Part shown: positions 7,929 to 15,478 of the stretch, piece by piece | Layout: each line of letters opens with the position of its first letter | Numbering within the stretch: the first letter of the stretch is position 1 | NCBI RefSeq assembly: GCF_003857055.1 | Contig: NZ_QGSZ01000268.1 | Location: 1 to 39,715 of the forward strand | Source of the DNA: Micromonospora inaquosa | Lineage (GTDB): Bacteria; Actinomycetota; Actinomycetes; Mycobacteriales; Micromonosporaceae | Direction: 5' to 3' | DNA: 39,715 nucleotides | Made by a program: the position numbers and the translations under genes | The notes under the pieces: generated by a model | The model's input: only the letters and a program-made list of their open reading frames with translations | What the model was told of the DNA's origin: nothing | The model's database searches: none

Positions 7929-8764
7929 CCGGCACGGTGAACCGCGCCCAGCGGACCCGCGGCCTCGTGTTGCACCTCGTCTGCGTCCTCGTCGGAGCGC
8001 TCATCGTCGTACCGGTCTGGTTCGGCGTGCTCGGCGGCTTCAAGGACAACGGTCAGCTCTCCACCAATCCGTTGGGGTGGCCCGACCCGTGGATGCCGTC
8101 GAACTACACCGACATCCTCGCGTCCGAGGTGTTCTGGCGGCAGCTCGGTAACAGCCTGCTCGTCGCGGTGAGCAGCACCTTCCTTGTCGTCGCCGCTGCG
8201 GCGATGGCTGCGTTCGTCTTCGCGCGGTACGCCTTCCGGGGCCGCGAGTTCCTGGTGACCCTGTTCGCGATCGGCCTGATGTTCCCGTTCGCGGTGGCCA
8301 TCCTGCCGCTGTTCGTCCTGCTGCGCGGCTTGGGCCTGCTGGACAACCCGCTCGGCGTCATCCTGCCCCAGGCCGCCTTCGGGCTGCCGATCACCATCAT
8401 CATCCTGCGCCAGTTCTTCCGTACCATCCCGGCCGAGATCGAGGAGGCCGCCGTCCTCGACGGCTGCGGCTCCTTCGGGTTCTTCTGGCGGGTCCTGCTG
8501 CCGATGGCCCGCCCCGCCCTGGCCACGGTCTCGGTGCTGGCCGTGGTGACCAGTTGGAACAACTTCATGCTCCCGCTGGTCGTCTTCACCGATCAGAGCT
8601 GGTGGACCCTGCCCGTCGGGGTGCAGGCGTTCCAGGGCCAGTACACCGCCGAAACCGCACGGGTGCTCGCGTACGTGGTGCTGTCCATGGTGCCGGCCCT
8701 GGGCTTCTACGCCGTGGCCGAGCGTCAACTCATCGGCGGCCTCACCGGCAGCGTCAAGGGATGA
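7925..8764 (+). CDS. Sugar ABC transporter permease (MalG-like)
   Basis: 279 residues, second permease of the CUT1 importer. Six transmembrane segments; periplasmic loop after segment 1 includes the usual FKDNGQL..NPLGWP..W pattern of MalG-like proteins. EAA loop: EIEEAAVLDGCGSFGFFWRV followed by LLPMARP. It starts in the ATGA overlap with the first permease gene. Together the two permeases form the translocation pore; the ATPase is not encoded in the cluster. Confidence 0.93.
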   Translation: MTGTVNRAQRTRGLVLHLVCVLVGALIVVPVWFGVLGGFKDNGQLSTNPLGWPDPWMPSNYTDILASEVFWRQLGNSLLVAVSSTFLVVAAAAMAAFVFARYAFRGREFLVTLFAIGLMFPFAVAILPLFVLLRGLGLLDNPLGVILPQAAFGLPITIIILRQFFRTIPAEIEEAAVLDGCGSFGFFWRVLLPMARPALATVSVLAVVTSWNNFMLPLVVFTDQSWWTLPVGVQAFQGQYTAETARVLAYVVLSMVPALGFYAVAERQLIGGLTGSVKG

Positions 8765-8818
8765 CCTCGCACCGCCGCCAGCAGACCTGAAGTTTTCCAG
8801 CGGACGCAGGGGGGAACC

Positions 8819-9838
8819 GTGGGCACCGAGAACGGCCGAAACGTCACCATCGCCATGATCGCGCGGTTGGCCGGAGTTTCCGTGCCCACCGTCTCCCGGG
8901 TCATCAACGGCCGCTCCGACGTCGCCCCCGACACCCGGGAACGCGTCGAGGCGCTGCTCAACCGGCACGGCTACCGACGCCGGTCACCGACCCGGCGTAC
9001 CGACGCCGCCCTCATCGACCTGGTCTTCAACGACCTGGACAGCCCGTGGGCCGTGGAGATCATCCGGGGAGTGGAGGACGTCGGGCAGGCCAACGGCGTC
9101 GGCACCGTCGTGTCGGCCATCCACTGGCGCATCTCCTCGGCCAGACAGTGGCTCGACAACATGCGTACGCGCTCCACCGAGGGAATCATCTTCGTGACCT
9201 CGATGGTGAACCCGCCGTTGCAGGCCGAGCTGCGCCGGCTTCACCTGCCGGTCGTCATCATCGACCCGGCCGGGGTCGACCCGCAGGAGTCACCCACCAT
9301 CGGCGCCACCAACTGGGCGGGCAGCCTCAGCGCCAACCAGTACCTGATCAACCTCGGTCACCGTCGGATCGGCTTCATCGCCGGACCGCCGCACCTGATG
9401 TGCAGCCGGGCCCGGATGGACGGCTACCGGGCCGCCCTCGGCGCCGCGGGCATCCCCATCGACGACACCCTGATCCGGGCCGGCAACTTCTACCACGAGT
9501 CCGGCTTCACGGCGGGCACCCAGTTGCTGGCCCTGCCCGACCCGCCCACCGCCATCTTCGCCTCCAGTGATCAGATGGCCCTCGGCGTCTACGAGGCGGT
9601 CCGCAAACGGGGCCTGCGGGTGCCCGACGACGTCAGCGTGGTCGGCTTCGACGACCTGCCGGAGGTGCGGTGGTGCTCCCCACCGCTGACCACCGTCCGT
9701 CAACCCCTGGCCGAGATGGGCATGCTGGCCGCGCGTACGGTGCTGCGCCTTGCCAGCGGTGAGCGGACCGAGAGCCCCCGGGTGGAGCTCGCCACCGAGC
9801 TCATCGTCCGTGACAGCGCCGCACCGCCACGCTCGTGA
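8819..9838 (+). CDS. LacI-family transcriptional regulator of the xylo-oligosaccharide locus
   Basis: 339 residues, GTG start with a GCAGGGGGGA ribosome site. N-terminal LacI helix-turn-helix (TIAMIARLAGVSVPTVSRVI, then NGRSDVAPDTRERVEALLNR), followed by a periplasmic-binding-protein-like effector domain (about residues 62-335) with the typical CSRARMDGYRAAL and GFDDLPEV segments. It follows the second permease by 54 bp, so it is probably last in the transport operon and autoregulated. The GAAAGTTTC palindrome at 5505-5515 is its most likely operator; the inducer is presumably a xylo-oligosaccharide. It ends 6 bp before the convergent YdcF-like gene. Confidence 0.9.
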   Translation: MGTENGRNVTIAMIARLAGVSVPTVSRVINGRSDVAPDTRERVEALLNRHGYRRRSPTRRTDAALIDLVFNDLDSPWAVEIIRGVEDVGQANGVGTVVSAIHWRISSARQWLDNMRTRSTEGIIFVTSMVNPPLQAELRRLHLPVVIIDPAGVDPQESPTIGATNWAGSLSANQYLINLGHRRIGFIAGPPHLMCSRARMDGYRAALGAAGIPIDDTLIRAGNFYHESGFTAGTQLLALPDPPTAIFASSDQMALGVYEAVRKRGLRVPDDVSVVGFDDLPEVRWCSPPLTTVRQPLAEMGMLAARTVLRLASGERTESPRVELATELIVRDSAAPPRS

Positions 9839-9844
9839 TCTTCC

Positions 9845-10552
9845 TCAGCCGACCCGCAACGCGTCGTCGACGCCCGTCTCCCGACGGCCGAGGCGCGCCG
9901 GATCCCGACCGGAGAGCAGATCCAGCGCGGCCTTCACGCAGGCTCCGTTCTCCCGGGACGAACTGAACCACCACGTCTGGGCGTACCGCTTCGCGCTGTC
10001 GTCGCCCACGCCGCTGGCGTCGATACCGAGACGCCGGCACAGCGCCACGGCGCGTGGGAGGTGGAAGGACTGGGTCACCACTGTGGCTCGTCGTACCCCG
10101 AAGATCCGTTCGGCCCGCGCACACGAGTCGTAGGTGTCGAAGCCGGCGTAGTCCGGCACCACCTTGTGCGCTGGTACACCCCGCTCCACCAGCCAGCTCC
10201 GCATCGCGGCGGGCTCGTTGTAATCGGCGTTCATGTTGTCGCCGGAGACCAGGATCGCTTGAACCTTGCCGGCGTCGAACAGTCGCCGCGCGATCTCCAG
10301 TCGGGCCGCGAGGACGGGGGAGGGTGTGCCGTCCGCGTCCACCTTGGTACCCAGGACCAGCGCGACCGGCGCGTTCGGCACCTCGGCCTCGCCGTAGAGG
10401 TGGCCCTCCGCGGTGTCGCGGATCCACGTCACGCTGGCCACCGTGCCCCCGGTCAGCGCCACCGCTCCCACCACGAGCGCGAGGATCGTCCGGCGGGCCA
10501 ACCGCCGATGCTCCCCGTACCAACGCCTGGCCGCACCGAATCGTCCCCGCAT
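9845..10552 (-). CDS. YdcF/SanA-like membrane protein (DUF218)
   Basis: 235 residues. One N-terminal transmembrane segment (about 21-45) followed by a DUF218 domain outside the membrane: PVALVLGTKVDADGTPSPVL, AILVSGDN, EPAAMRSWLVERGVP, TQSFHLPRAVALCRRLG. E. coli SanA, from the same family, affects vancomycin exclusion at high temperature; the biochemical role is unknown, with an envelope-related function inferred. No ribosome site precedes the ATG. On the minus strand TAGCCT lies 6 nt before it, so a leaderless transcript is likely. Confidence 0.88.
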   Translation of the reverse strand: MRGRFGAARRWYGEHRRLARRTILALVVGAVALTGGTVASVTWIRDTAEGHLYGEAEVPNAPVALVLGTKVDADGTPSPVLAARLEIARRLFDAGKVQAILVSGDNMNADYNEPAAMRSWLVERGVPAHKVVPDYAGFDTYDSCARAERIFGVRRATVVTQSFHLPRAVALCRRLGIDASGVGDDSAKRYAQTWWFSSSRENGACVKAALDLLSGRDPARLGRRETGVDDALRVG

Positions 10553-10558
10553 GCCGCA

Positions 10559-10564
10559 AGGCTA
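10559..10564 (-). promoter_or_regulatory. -10 element of a probable leaderless transcript (YdcF-like gene)
   Basis: On the minus strand TAGCCT ends 6 nt before the ATG at 10552. The TANNNT fit, this spacing and the absence of a Shine-Dalgarno sequence are the pattern of leaderless actinobacterial genes. Confidence 0.45.
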
Positions 10565-10638
10565 TTCGGCCCGCGCTCACGACCGTCGTCGGTGTCGTTG
10601 TCGACCTGACGCCACCCCCGCGGCAGCGAACAAAGATC

Positions 10639-10654
10639 ATTGTCTATGGACAAT
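10639..10654. repeat. Inverted repeat ATTGTC-TATG-GACAAT
   Basis: Perfect 6-bp arms around a 4-bp spacer in an A/T-rich island, 8 bp left of the LacI-type palindrome. Possible second operator or promoter-region hairpin. Confidence 0.45.
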
Positions 10655-10662
10655 CGCTCACT

Positions 10663-10674
10663 GTTAGCGCTAAC
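10663..10674. promoter_or_regulatory. Perfect LacI-type palindrome GTTAGCGCTAAC
   Basis: The 12-bp perfect palindrome with central CG has the form of a LacI-family operator. The wider 16-mer starting TGTTAGCG agrees at 13 of 16 positions with the sequence at 12797-12812 upstream of the esterase gene, suggesting the same regulator. No recognisable gene starts next to it on either strand, apart from the YdcF-like gene 110 bp away. Confidence 0.55.
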
Positions 10675-10993
10675 GTGACGGACAGTCGTCGATACTCGAA
10701 CGACCTCGGGCCGCCGGGACGGAGCTGTCGCCATTGGCCCTGGGCGTGACGGACGACGATTGTGGCGTGGGGCGGGTGGCACGTGGCCGGCGCGAGACGG
10801 CCCGAGACCACCACCGGGCGACCCGCGCGCCACGCGGCCGAGGCATGAACGGCCACCGGGAATCCAGGGGCACCGCAGCAACCGGGACAGTCGTGCGACG
10901 ACAACCGGTCCGCCGGCCTGCCCAGCGCACACCGCTGAGCAGCGGCCCACACCTGGGCCGCCCTGGTGACGACCGTCGGTCCCAGCCCCGGCC

Positions 10994-11050
10994 GCCGGGT
11001 CGCGTCCCGCTGTTCGGAGTCCGGGCCCGAGCAGCGGGACGCCACCCGGC
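10994..11050. repeat. Long hairpin, 24-bp stem, 9-nt loop
   Basis: 10994-11017 pairs with 11027-11050 with one C/C mismatch (11001/11043) and one G-T wobble (11013/11031). It lies about 180 bp beyond the stop of the minus-strand esterase gene. It could be a distal terminator, but the stem is longer than other terminators in this window and has no U-tract. Confidence 0.6.
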
Positions 11051-11227
11051 CCCGTGCCGGAGCGCCGTCATCCTCGGTAGTGACATCACCGCGTCGGCTA
11101 CCGATGAACCCGAGTGGCGGCCACGATCCGACCGGTGGCCCGGCTCGGGAACCGTCCCGCGCCGGGCCAGCCGCCGCACGAGCAACCGACGGGGTACGCC
11201 AAACCGGCGCCGCCGTCGGTCACCGCG

Positions 11228-12562
11228 TCAGGTGCGGGTCCACCGCTGACTGGTCGTGCCGTTGCAGCTCCCCAGGACCACCGGGGTGCCGTTGGCGGTT
11301 CCGGCGGCGTTGGGCGTGAGGCACAGGCCGGACTGCACACCGGTTACCGTGCCATCGGTGTTGAGGTTCCACTGCTGGTTGGTGCCGCCGTTACAGTCCC
11401 AGATGATCACCCGGGTGCCGGGCGAGGTTCCGGCGCCTTCGGCGTCCAGGCACTTCGTGCCGTACACCTGGAGCTGTTTCGTGGCGGTCGGCGTCCACTG
11501 CTGGTTGGTGCCGCCGTTGCAGTCCCACAACGTCAGCTGCGTGCCGTTGGTCTGCGACCGGGACGGGACGTCCAGGCAGCGGTTCGCGCCGGTGTTGCGC
11601 AGCGGGGCCGCCGTGCCGCCGGGCGGCGCGGCGGTCGGGCTCGTGCTGTCGAAGCCGAGGAACCGGATGGCCTGCGCGGCGTCGAACGGGATGGAGTGGC
11701 CGTACCCCTGGAAGCTGATCGCTTCGACGGGCGCCGTGCCGCCGGTGCCCCCGTACCGGGTGCGGGTGGCGCTGGTCTGCGGGGAGTCGGTGAAGCTGGG
11801 GGTCTGTGACACACCCTGCACGTTGGTCCACTGCTTGATCTGCTCGCCGAAGTTGACGTAGCTCAGGGTGGTGTCCGTGGTGCCGTGCCAGATCTGGAAG
11901 CGGGGACGCTTGCCGGAGTAGCCGGGGTAGGCGTTGCGGACCAGGTCACCCCACTGCTGTCCGGTCCTGACGATCCGTCCGCCGGAGCACTCGCTGTTCC
12001 ACTCCGCGCCGTTGGTGGTGGCGAAACACCCGAACGGGACCCCGGATGAGCTGAACCCGGCATTGAACAGGTCCGGGTAGAGGCCGACCATGACGTTGGT
12101 CATCATGGCGCCGGAGGAGAACCCACCCACACCGATCCGGTTGGCGTCGACCGGGTAGCGGCTCCGGACGTAGTCGACCATGGACTTGAGGCCTACCGGG
12201 TCGCTGCCGCCGTCACGCCGCAGGGCCTGCGGTGACGAGACGTCCCAACACTTGCTGCTGCGGGTCACCGACGGGTAGATCACGATGAAGCCGTAGCGGT
12301 CGGCGAGGGTGCTGAGCCCGAAGCCGGTGTGCACCGCCGGACCACTGCCGGTGCAGTAGTGCAGGGCGAGGAGCAGCGCCGGCTGGGCCGCCACCCGGTC
12401 CGGCACGTACAGGTGCATCTGGAGGTTCGTGGGGTTGGTGCCGAAGTTGGTCACCTGGGTGAGCGTCGCGGCCGACGCCGGGGTGGCGGCCGTGACCACG
12501 GCCGTCATCGTCGCCAGGGCCGTCGCCAGCGCGGCGGCCAGCAGTGCGATCCTTGATCTCAT
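11228..12562 (-). CDS. Secreted CE1 / PHB-depolymerase-type esterase with C-terminal CBM13 lectin
   Basis: 444 residues. Signal peptide to about residue 31 (ATPASA-A). The catalytic domain (~33-320) is the PHB-depolymerase/acetylxylan-feruloyl esterase type: nucleophile Ser149 in GGFSSG, acid in HGTTDTTLSY, base His in GYGHSIPF, with extra cysteines as in CE1 enzymes (YCTGSG, SKCWD). The C-terminal ~130 residues are a ricin-type beta-trefoil with three repeats (NQQW, NQQW, SQRW). Lectin-tailed members usually act on plant polysaccharide esters, so acetylxylan or feruloyl esterase is preferred over polyester depolymerase. ATG 12562 has AAGAGGAA 8 bp upstream; longer upstream frame is not coding-like. 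LacI-like site upstream at 12797-12810. Confidence 0.9.
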   Translation of the reverse strand: MRSRIALLAAALATALATMTAVVTAATPASAATLTQVTNFGTNPTNLQMHLYVPDRVAAQPALLLALHYCTGSGPAVHTGFGLSTLADRYGFIVIYPSVTRSSKCWDVSSPQALRRDGGSDPVGLKSMVDYVRSRYPVDANRIGVGGFSSGAMMTNVMVGLYPDLFNAGFSSSGVPFGCFATTNGAEWNSECSGGRIVRTGQQWGDLVRNAYPGYSGKRPRFQIWHGTTDTTLSYVNFGEQIKQWTNVQGVSQTPSFTDSPQTSATRTRYGGTGGTAPVEAISFQGYGHSIPFDAAQAIRFLGFDSTSPTAAPPGGTAAPLRNTGANRCLDVPSRSQTNGTQLTLWDCNGGTNQQWTPTATKQLQVYGTKCLDAEGAGTSPGTRVIIWDCNGGTNQQWNLNTDGTVTGVQSGLCLTPNAAGTANGTPVVLGSCNGTTSQRWTRT

Positions 12563-12796
12563 CGGCGGTTCCTCTTGTCGTGAGTCGGGGACCCGGCGGC
12601 GGCCCGACGGCCCGACGGAGGCGGTCGACGGCAGCGCCCGGGCGGTCCCGAGGCGCGCGACGTCCGCCGCGCGTCGCCGGCGGCTGCTGGCAGATCCTGA
12701 TGCGACGTCCACGTGCCCAGGGACGTCCTGACCACCGAGGCCCGACCAGCGATGACCCTCCCGGTGAGTCACGGACGCTGATCGCCTCGCATCGAC

Positions 12797-12810
12797 TGTG
12801 AGCGATAACA
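12797..12810. promoter_or_regulatory. LacI-like operator upstream of esterase
   Basis: TGTGAGCGATAACA is an imperfect palindrome closely related to the perfect GTTAGCGCTAAC site at 10663. It lies 235 bp upstream of the esterase start on the minus strand. Confidence 0.45.
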
Positions 12811-12917
12811 TGCCGTTCGTCAAGCTGTGACGTATGACGTTTGTCGATCTCCTGTCGAGCGTTGACGTCTTCCGCTCGGTGGAGAGTGGGTGCCACAATG
12901 AGGTCGGCGCTCAAGCG

Positions 12918-12926
12918 GTTATCGCT
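12918..12926 (-). promoter_or_regulatory. Inverted copy of the operator core
   Basis: On the minus strand these bases read AGCGATAAC, identical to the core at 12801-12809 in the opposite orientation. Could be a second half-site of the same regulator; a 9-bp match may also be chance. Confidence 0.3.
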
Positions 12927-12987
12927 GGGCCCGGGGGAGGGCCTTCCGCAGGAAGCGGACGGTGGGCACGAACCCGGAGGCCGTCTC

Positions 12988-13143
12988 ATGACCCATCCGC
13001 TAGACGCTACCGCCATCTCCGGCGTGGTCGATCTGCTCGTTGGCGTGCTGCAACTGGCCGCCGCGGTCGTCACCCTGCTGGCTGCCGTCAGTGTCCGTGG
13101 GCGTCGTTCGGGGCGCCGCGGGCGCGGCGAAGACGACTCCTGA
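12988..13143 (+). CDS. Small membrane protein, function unknown
   Basis: 51 residues. ATG 12988 follows CCCGGAGG with 7-bp spacing, a strong ribosome site. The sequence has a short polar start (MTHPLDATA), one hydrophobic segment of about 25 residues (GVVDLLVGVLQLAAAVVTLL) and a very basic Arg-rich tail (RGRRSGRRGRG) ending EDDS, consistent with a single-pass protein with the tail in the cytosol. An upstream in-frame ATG at 12898 has a poorer ribosome site. No family recognised. It lies between the divergent esterase gene and the GH-A hydrolase and may be independent of both. Confidence 0.5.
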   Translation: MTHPLDATAISGVVDLLVGVLQLAAAVVTLLAAVSVRGRRSGRRGRGEDDS

Positions 13144-13367
13144 CGCACCTTGAGATTGTCGAGCCGACAGTGCCATTGTGGTACGTCGATGAAGAGCCGC
13201 GCGCGGGGCTGACGTCCGTCCACTGGGCAGCCGGGATCCAGATGTGATCTCCGGGGGACGGTGACACAAGCGATGGACCAACGAGAGCCAATCGTCCGAG
13301 AGTTCGCCCGTCCCCGCGTCGCACAGTGACCGGCGGGGCGGCTCATCTGCGCTAAGGAACCCCGCCC

Positions 13368-15428
13368 ATGCGTACACCGAAGACCCGCGCGGCACTCCTG
13401 GCGGGCCTGCTGCTCGCCGCGAGCGCCCTCGCGGTCGTCAACCCACCAACCGCCAGCGCGGCGGCCGACCCGGTCACCGTGACCGTCAACACCCGTGCCG
13501 GTCTGGCGACCGTGCCGGGCACCGCGCTCGGCGTCAACCACGCCATCTGGGACTCGAATCTCGGCACCGCCGAGACGTCGGATCTGCTCCGCGATGCCGG
13601 CGTGCAGATGATGCGCTACCCCGGCGGCTCGTACGCCGACATCTACCACTGGAAGGACCACACAGCGCCGGGCGGCTACGTCGCGCCGGGAACCGACTTC
13701 GACACGTTCATGGCGGCAGTCCATCGCGTCGGCGCCCAACCGATGATCATCGCGAACTACGGCACCGGCACGCCCGCCGAAGCCGCCGACTGGGTGCGGT
13801 ACGCCAACGTGACAAAGGACTACGACGCCCGCTACTGGACCATTGGCAACGAGAACTACGGCAACGGCCACTACGGGTCCGCGTGGGAGGCGGACGACCA
13901 CCCGGACAAGAGCGCGACACAGTACGCGAGGCTGGTCGTCGAGTACGCCGACGCGATGAAGGCGGTCGACCCGAGCATCAAGGTCGGAGCGGTGCTGACC
14001 ATGCCGGGCAACTGGCCGGACGGGATCACCGCCGGCAGCGACCCGGGCCCGTGGAACCAGACAGTGCTCTCCATCGCCGGCCCGAAGATCGACTTCGTGG
14101 ACGTGCACTGGTACCCGGGCGGCACCGCCGCCGAGTCACTGGCCCGCGTCAACCACCTCCCCGACGCCACCTACCTGCTGCGCCAACAACTCGCCCGGTA
14201 CGCCGGCGCGAACGCCGACCGCATCGGCATCAGCTTCACCGAGCTGAACGTCGACGCCGGCCGGAACACCCAACCGGCGGCGCTCTTCCTGGCCGACGTC
14301 TACAGCGCGCTACTGGAGAACGGCGTCTTCACCGCGCACTGGTGGAACGTGCACAACGGCATGGGCACCGTGACGCAGGTGGCCGGCCAGACCGACTACG
14401 GCGACTTCGGGATGCTCTCCAGCGGTGCCTGCACCGAGGACGGCTCGGTCTGCCAACCGTCGCTGAACACACCGTTCGCGCCGTACCACGGGCTGAGCAT
14501 GATGAAGCTCTTCGCGAAGTCAGGCGACCAGTTCGTCCGCGCCGGCACCGACGAGCCCCTGGTCACCGCCCACGCCGTCCGCCGGAGCAACGGTGACCTC
14601 GCCGTGCTGCTGGTGAACAAGGACCCGGACAACGACCATTCGGTCACCATCGACTACGCCGGGTTCACTCCGTCGACCGTCGCGCCGACGGTCTCCACTC
14701 TCACCAACGGCGCCACCGGCATCGCCACCAGCCAGTCCGGCTCCGCGACCAGTCGGACGCTGCCGGCGTACTCGTTGACCACCCTGGTGCTGCGCCCGGC
14801 AGGCGCGAGCGCCGGACGGCCGACGGCACCGGGCCAGCCGACCGCGAGCGGCGTCACCGACCGCGCCGCGACCATCAGCTGGCCGGCGGCCACCCCGGGC
14901 GGCAGCCCGATCGCCAAGTACGAGGTGCACCGGCAGAACGGGGCGGTCAGCGAGCAGCTCGGCGAGACGACGTCCACCTCGTTCACTGTCGACAACCTCG
15001 TGCCCGGCAGCAGGTACACCGTCAACGTGCTGGCCCGCGACACCGCCGGGCGGGTCTCCTGGGCCTCACCGCCGCTCACCTTCGCCACCGGCAGCCCCGC
15101 CACCAGCGCGTGCACCGTCCGCTTCACCACCAGCAACGACTGGGGCAACGGCTACATCGGTGGTGTCGACATCATCAACAACGGGACCAAACCGCTCAAC
15201 GGCTGGACGCTCACCTGGACCTGGCCCACCGGCTGGCAGCAGGTGAGCAGCGGCTGGAGTGCCACCTGGGAACAGGTCGGCGCAGCCGTGCGGGTCACGC
15301 CCACCACCGACAACCGGCAGATCGTCGCCGGCGGCACCGTGAACGCCGGCTTCGTCGGCGCGTACAGCGGGCCGAACGTGCTGCCCACGGCGTTCACGCT
15401 CAACGGCACCGTCTGCGCCACCGGCTGA
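13368..15428 (+). CDS. Secreted clan GH-A glycoside hydrolase (arabinofuranosidase-like) with Fn3 and CBM2
   Basis: 686 residues. Signal peptide to ~33 (TASAAA). The catalytic module (~36-480) is a TIM barrel plus beta-sandwich resembling alpha-L-arabinofuranosidases: MRYPGGSYADIYHW, acid/base Glu162 (TIGNENYGNG), WYPGG, and nucleophile Glu292 (FTELNVD). Next come a fibronectin type III domain (~485-570) and a cellulose-binding CBM2 (~575-686) with Cys at both ends and the surface tryptophans (GWTLTWTWPTGW). The ribosome site AAGGAA is 8 bp before ATG. Related actinobacterial proteins are often named only cellulose-binding protein, so the substrate is open: arabinoxylan side chains or a beta-glycan are both possible. 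Confidence 0.88.
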   Translation: MRTPKTRAALLAGLLLAASALAVVNPPTASAAADPVTVTVNTRAGLATVPGTALGVNHAIWDSNLGTAETSDLLRDAGVQMMRYPGGSYADIYHWKDHTAPGGYVAPGTDFDTFMAAVHRVGAQPMIIANYGTGTPAEAADWVRYANVTKDYDARYWTIGNENYGNGHYGSAWEADDHPDKSATQYARLVVEYADAMKAVDPSIKVGAVLTMPGNWPDGITAGSDPGPWNQTVLSIAGPKIDFVDVHWYPGGTAAESLARVNHLPDATYLLRQQLARYAGANADRIGISFTELNVDAGRNTQPAALFLADVYSALLENGVFTAHWWNVHNGMGTVTQVAGQTDYGDFGMLSSGACTEDGSVCQPSLNTPFAPYHGLSMMKLFAKSGDQFVRAGTDEPLVTAHAVRRSNGDLAVLLVNKDPDNDHSVTIDYAGFTPSTVAPTVSTLTNGATGIATSQSGSATSRTLPAYSLTTLVLRPAGASAGRPTAPGQPTASGVTDRAATISWPAATPGGSPIAKYEVHRQNGAVSEQLGETTSTSFTVDNLVPGSRYTVNVLARDTAGRVSWASPPLTFATGSPATSACTVRFTTSNDWGNGYIGGVDIINNGTKPLNGWTLTWTWPTGWQQVSSGWSATWEQVGAAVRVTPTTDNRQIVAGGTVNAGFVGAYSGPNVLPTAFTLNGTVCATG

Positions 15429-15435
15429 CACCGCA

Positions 15436-15474
15436 GCGACCGGCCGGCCCGAACTCGTCGGCCCGGCCGGTCGC
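15436..15474. terminator. Bidirectional terminator hairpin
   Basis: A perfect 12-bp stem (GCGACCGGCCGG / CCGGCCGGTCGC) with a 15-nt loop in the 50-bp gap between converging genes. Confidence 0.75.
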
Positions 15475-15478
15475 CCGG

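Larger units (their letters stand above)
10553..11227. other. Gene-poor intergenic region with regulatory-looking DNA
   Basis: 675 bp between the YdcF-like gene and the 3' end of the esterase gene, both on the minus strand. Open frames exist on both strands but are Arg/Pro-rich shadow-like translations with no ribosome site and no recognisable domain. The left part holds two inverted repeats (10639-10654, 10663-10674); the middle holds a long hairpin (10994-11050). It may be the residue of a lost gene that was once controlled by the LacI-type palindrome. Confidence 0.5.
12563..12987. other. Promoter region of esterase and small membrane protein
   Basis: 425 bp without a recognisable gene. 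It contains a LacI-like semi-palindrome at 12797-12810 and an inverted copy of its 9-bp core at 12918-12926, about 117 bp apart. TTGACG occurs at 12862-12867 but no good -10 follows at proper spacing. Confidence 0.5.

Noticed and set aside
10734..11249. Open frame of 171 residues in the gene-poor interval
   Set aside because: No ribosome site, Arg/Pro-rich composition, no recognisable motif, and it runs into the esterase 3' end.
11228..12562. Polyhydroxybutyrate depolymerase
   Set aside because: The esterase domain resembles that family, but the ricin-type lectin in place of a substrate-binding domain of PHB depolymerases and the carbohydrate neighbourhood favour an acetylxylan or feruloyl esterase. 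Not excluded.
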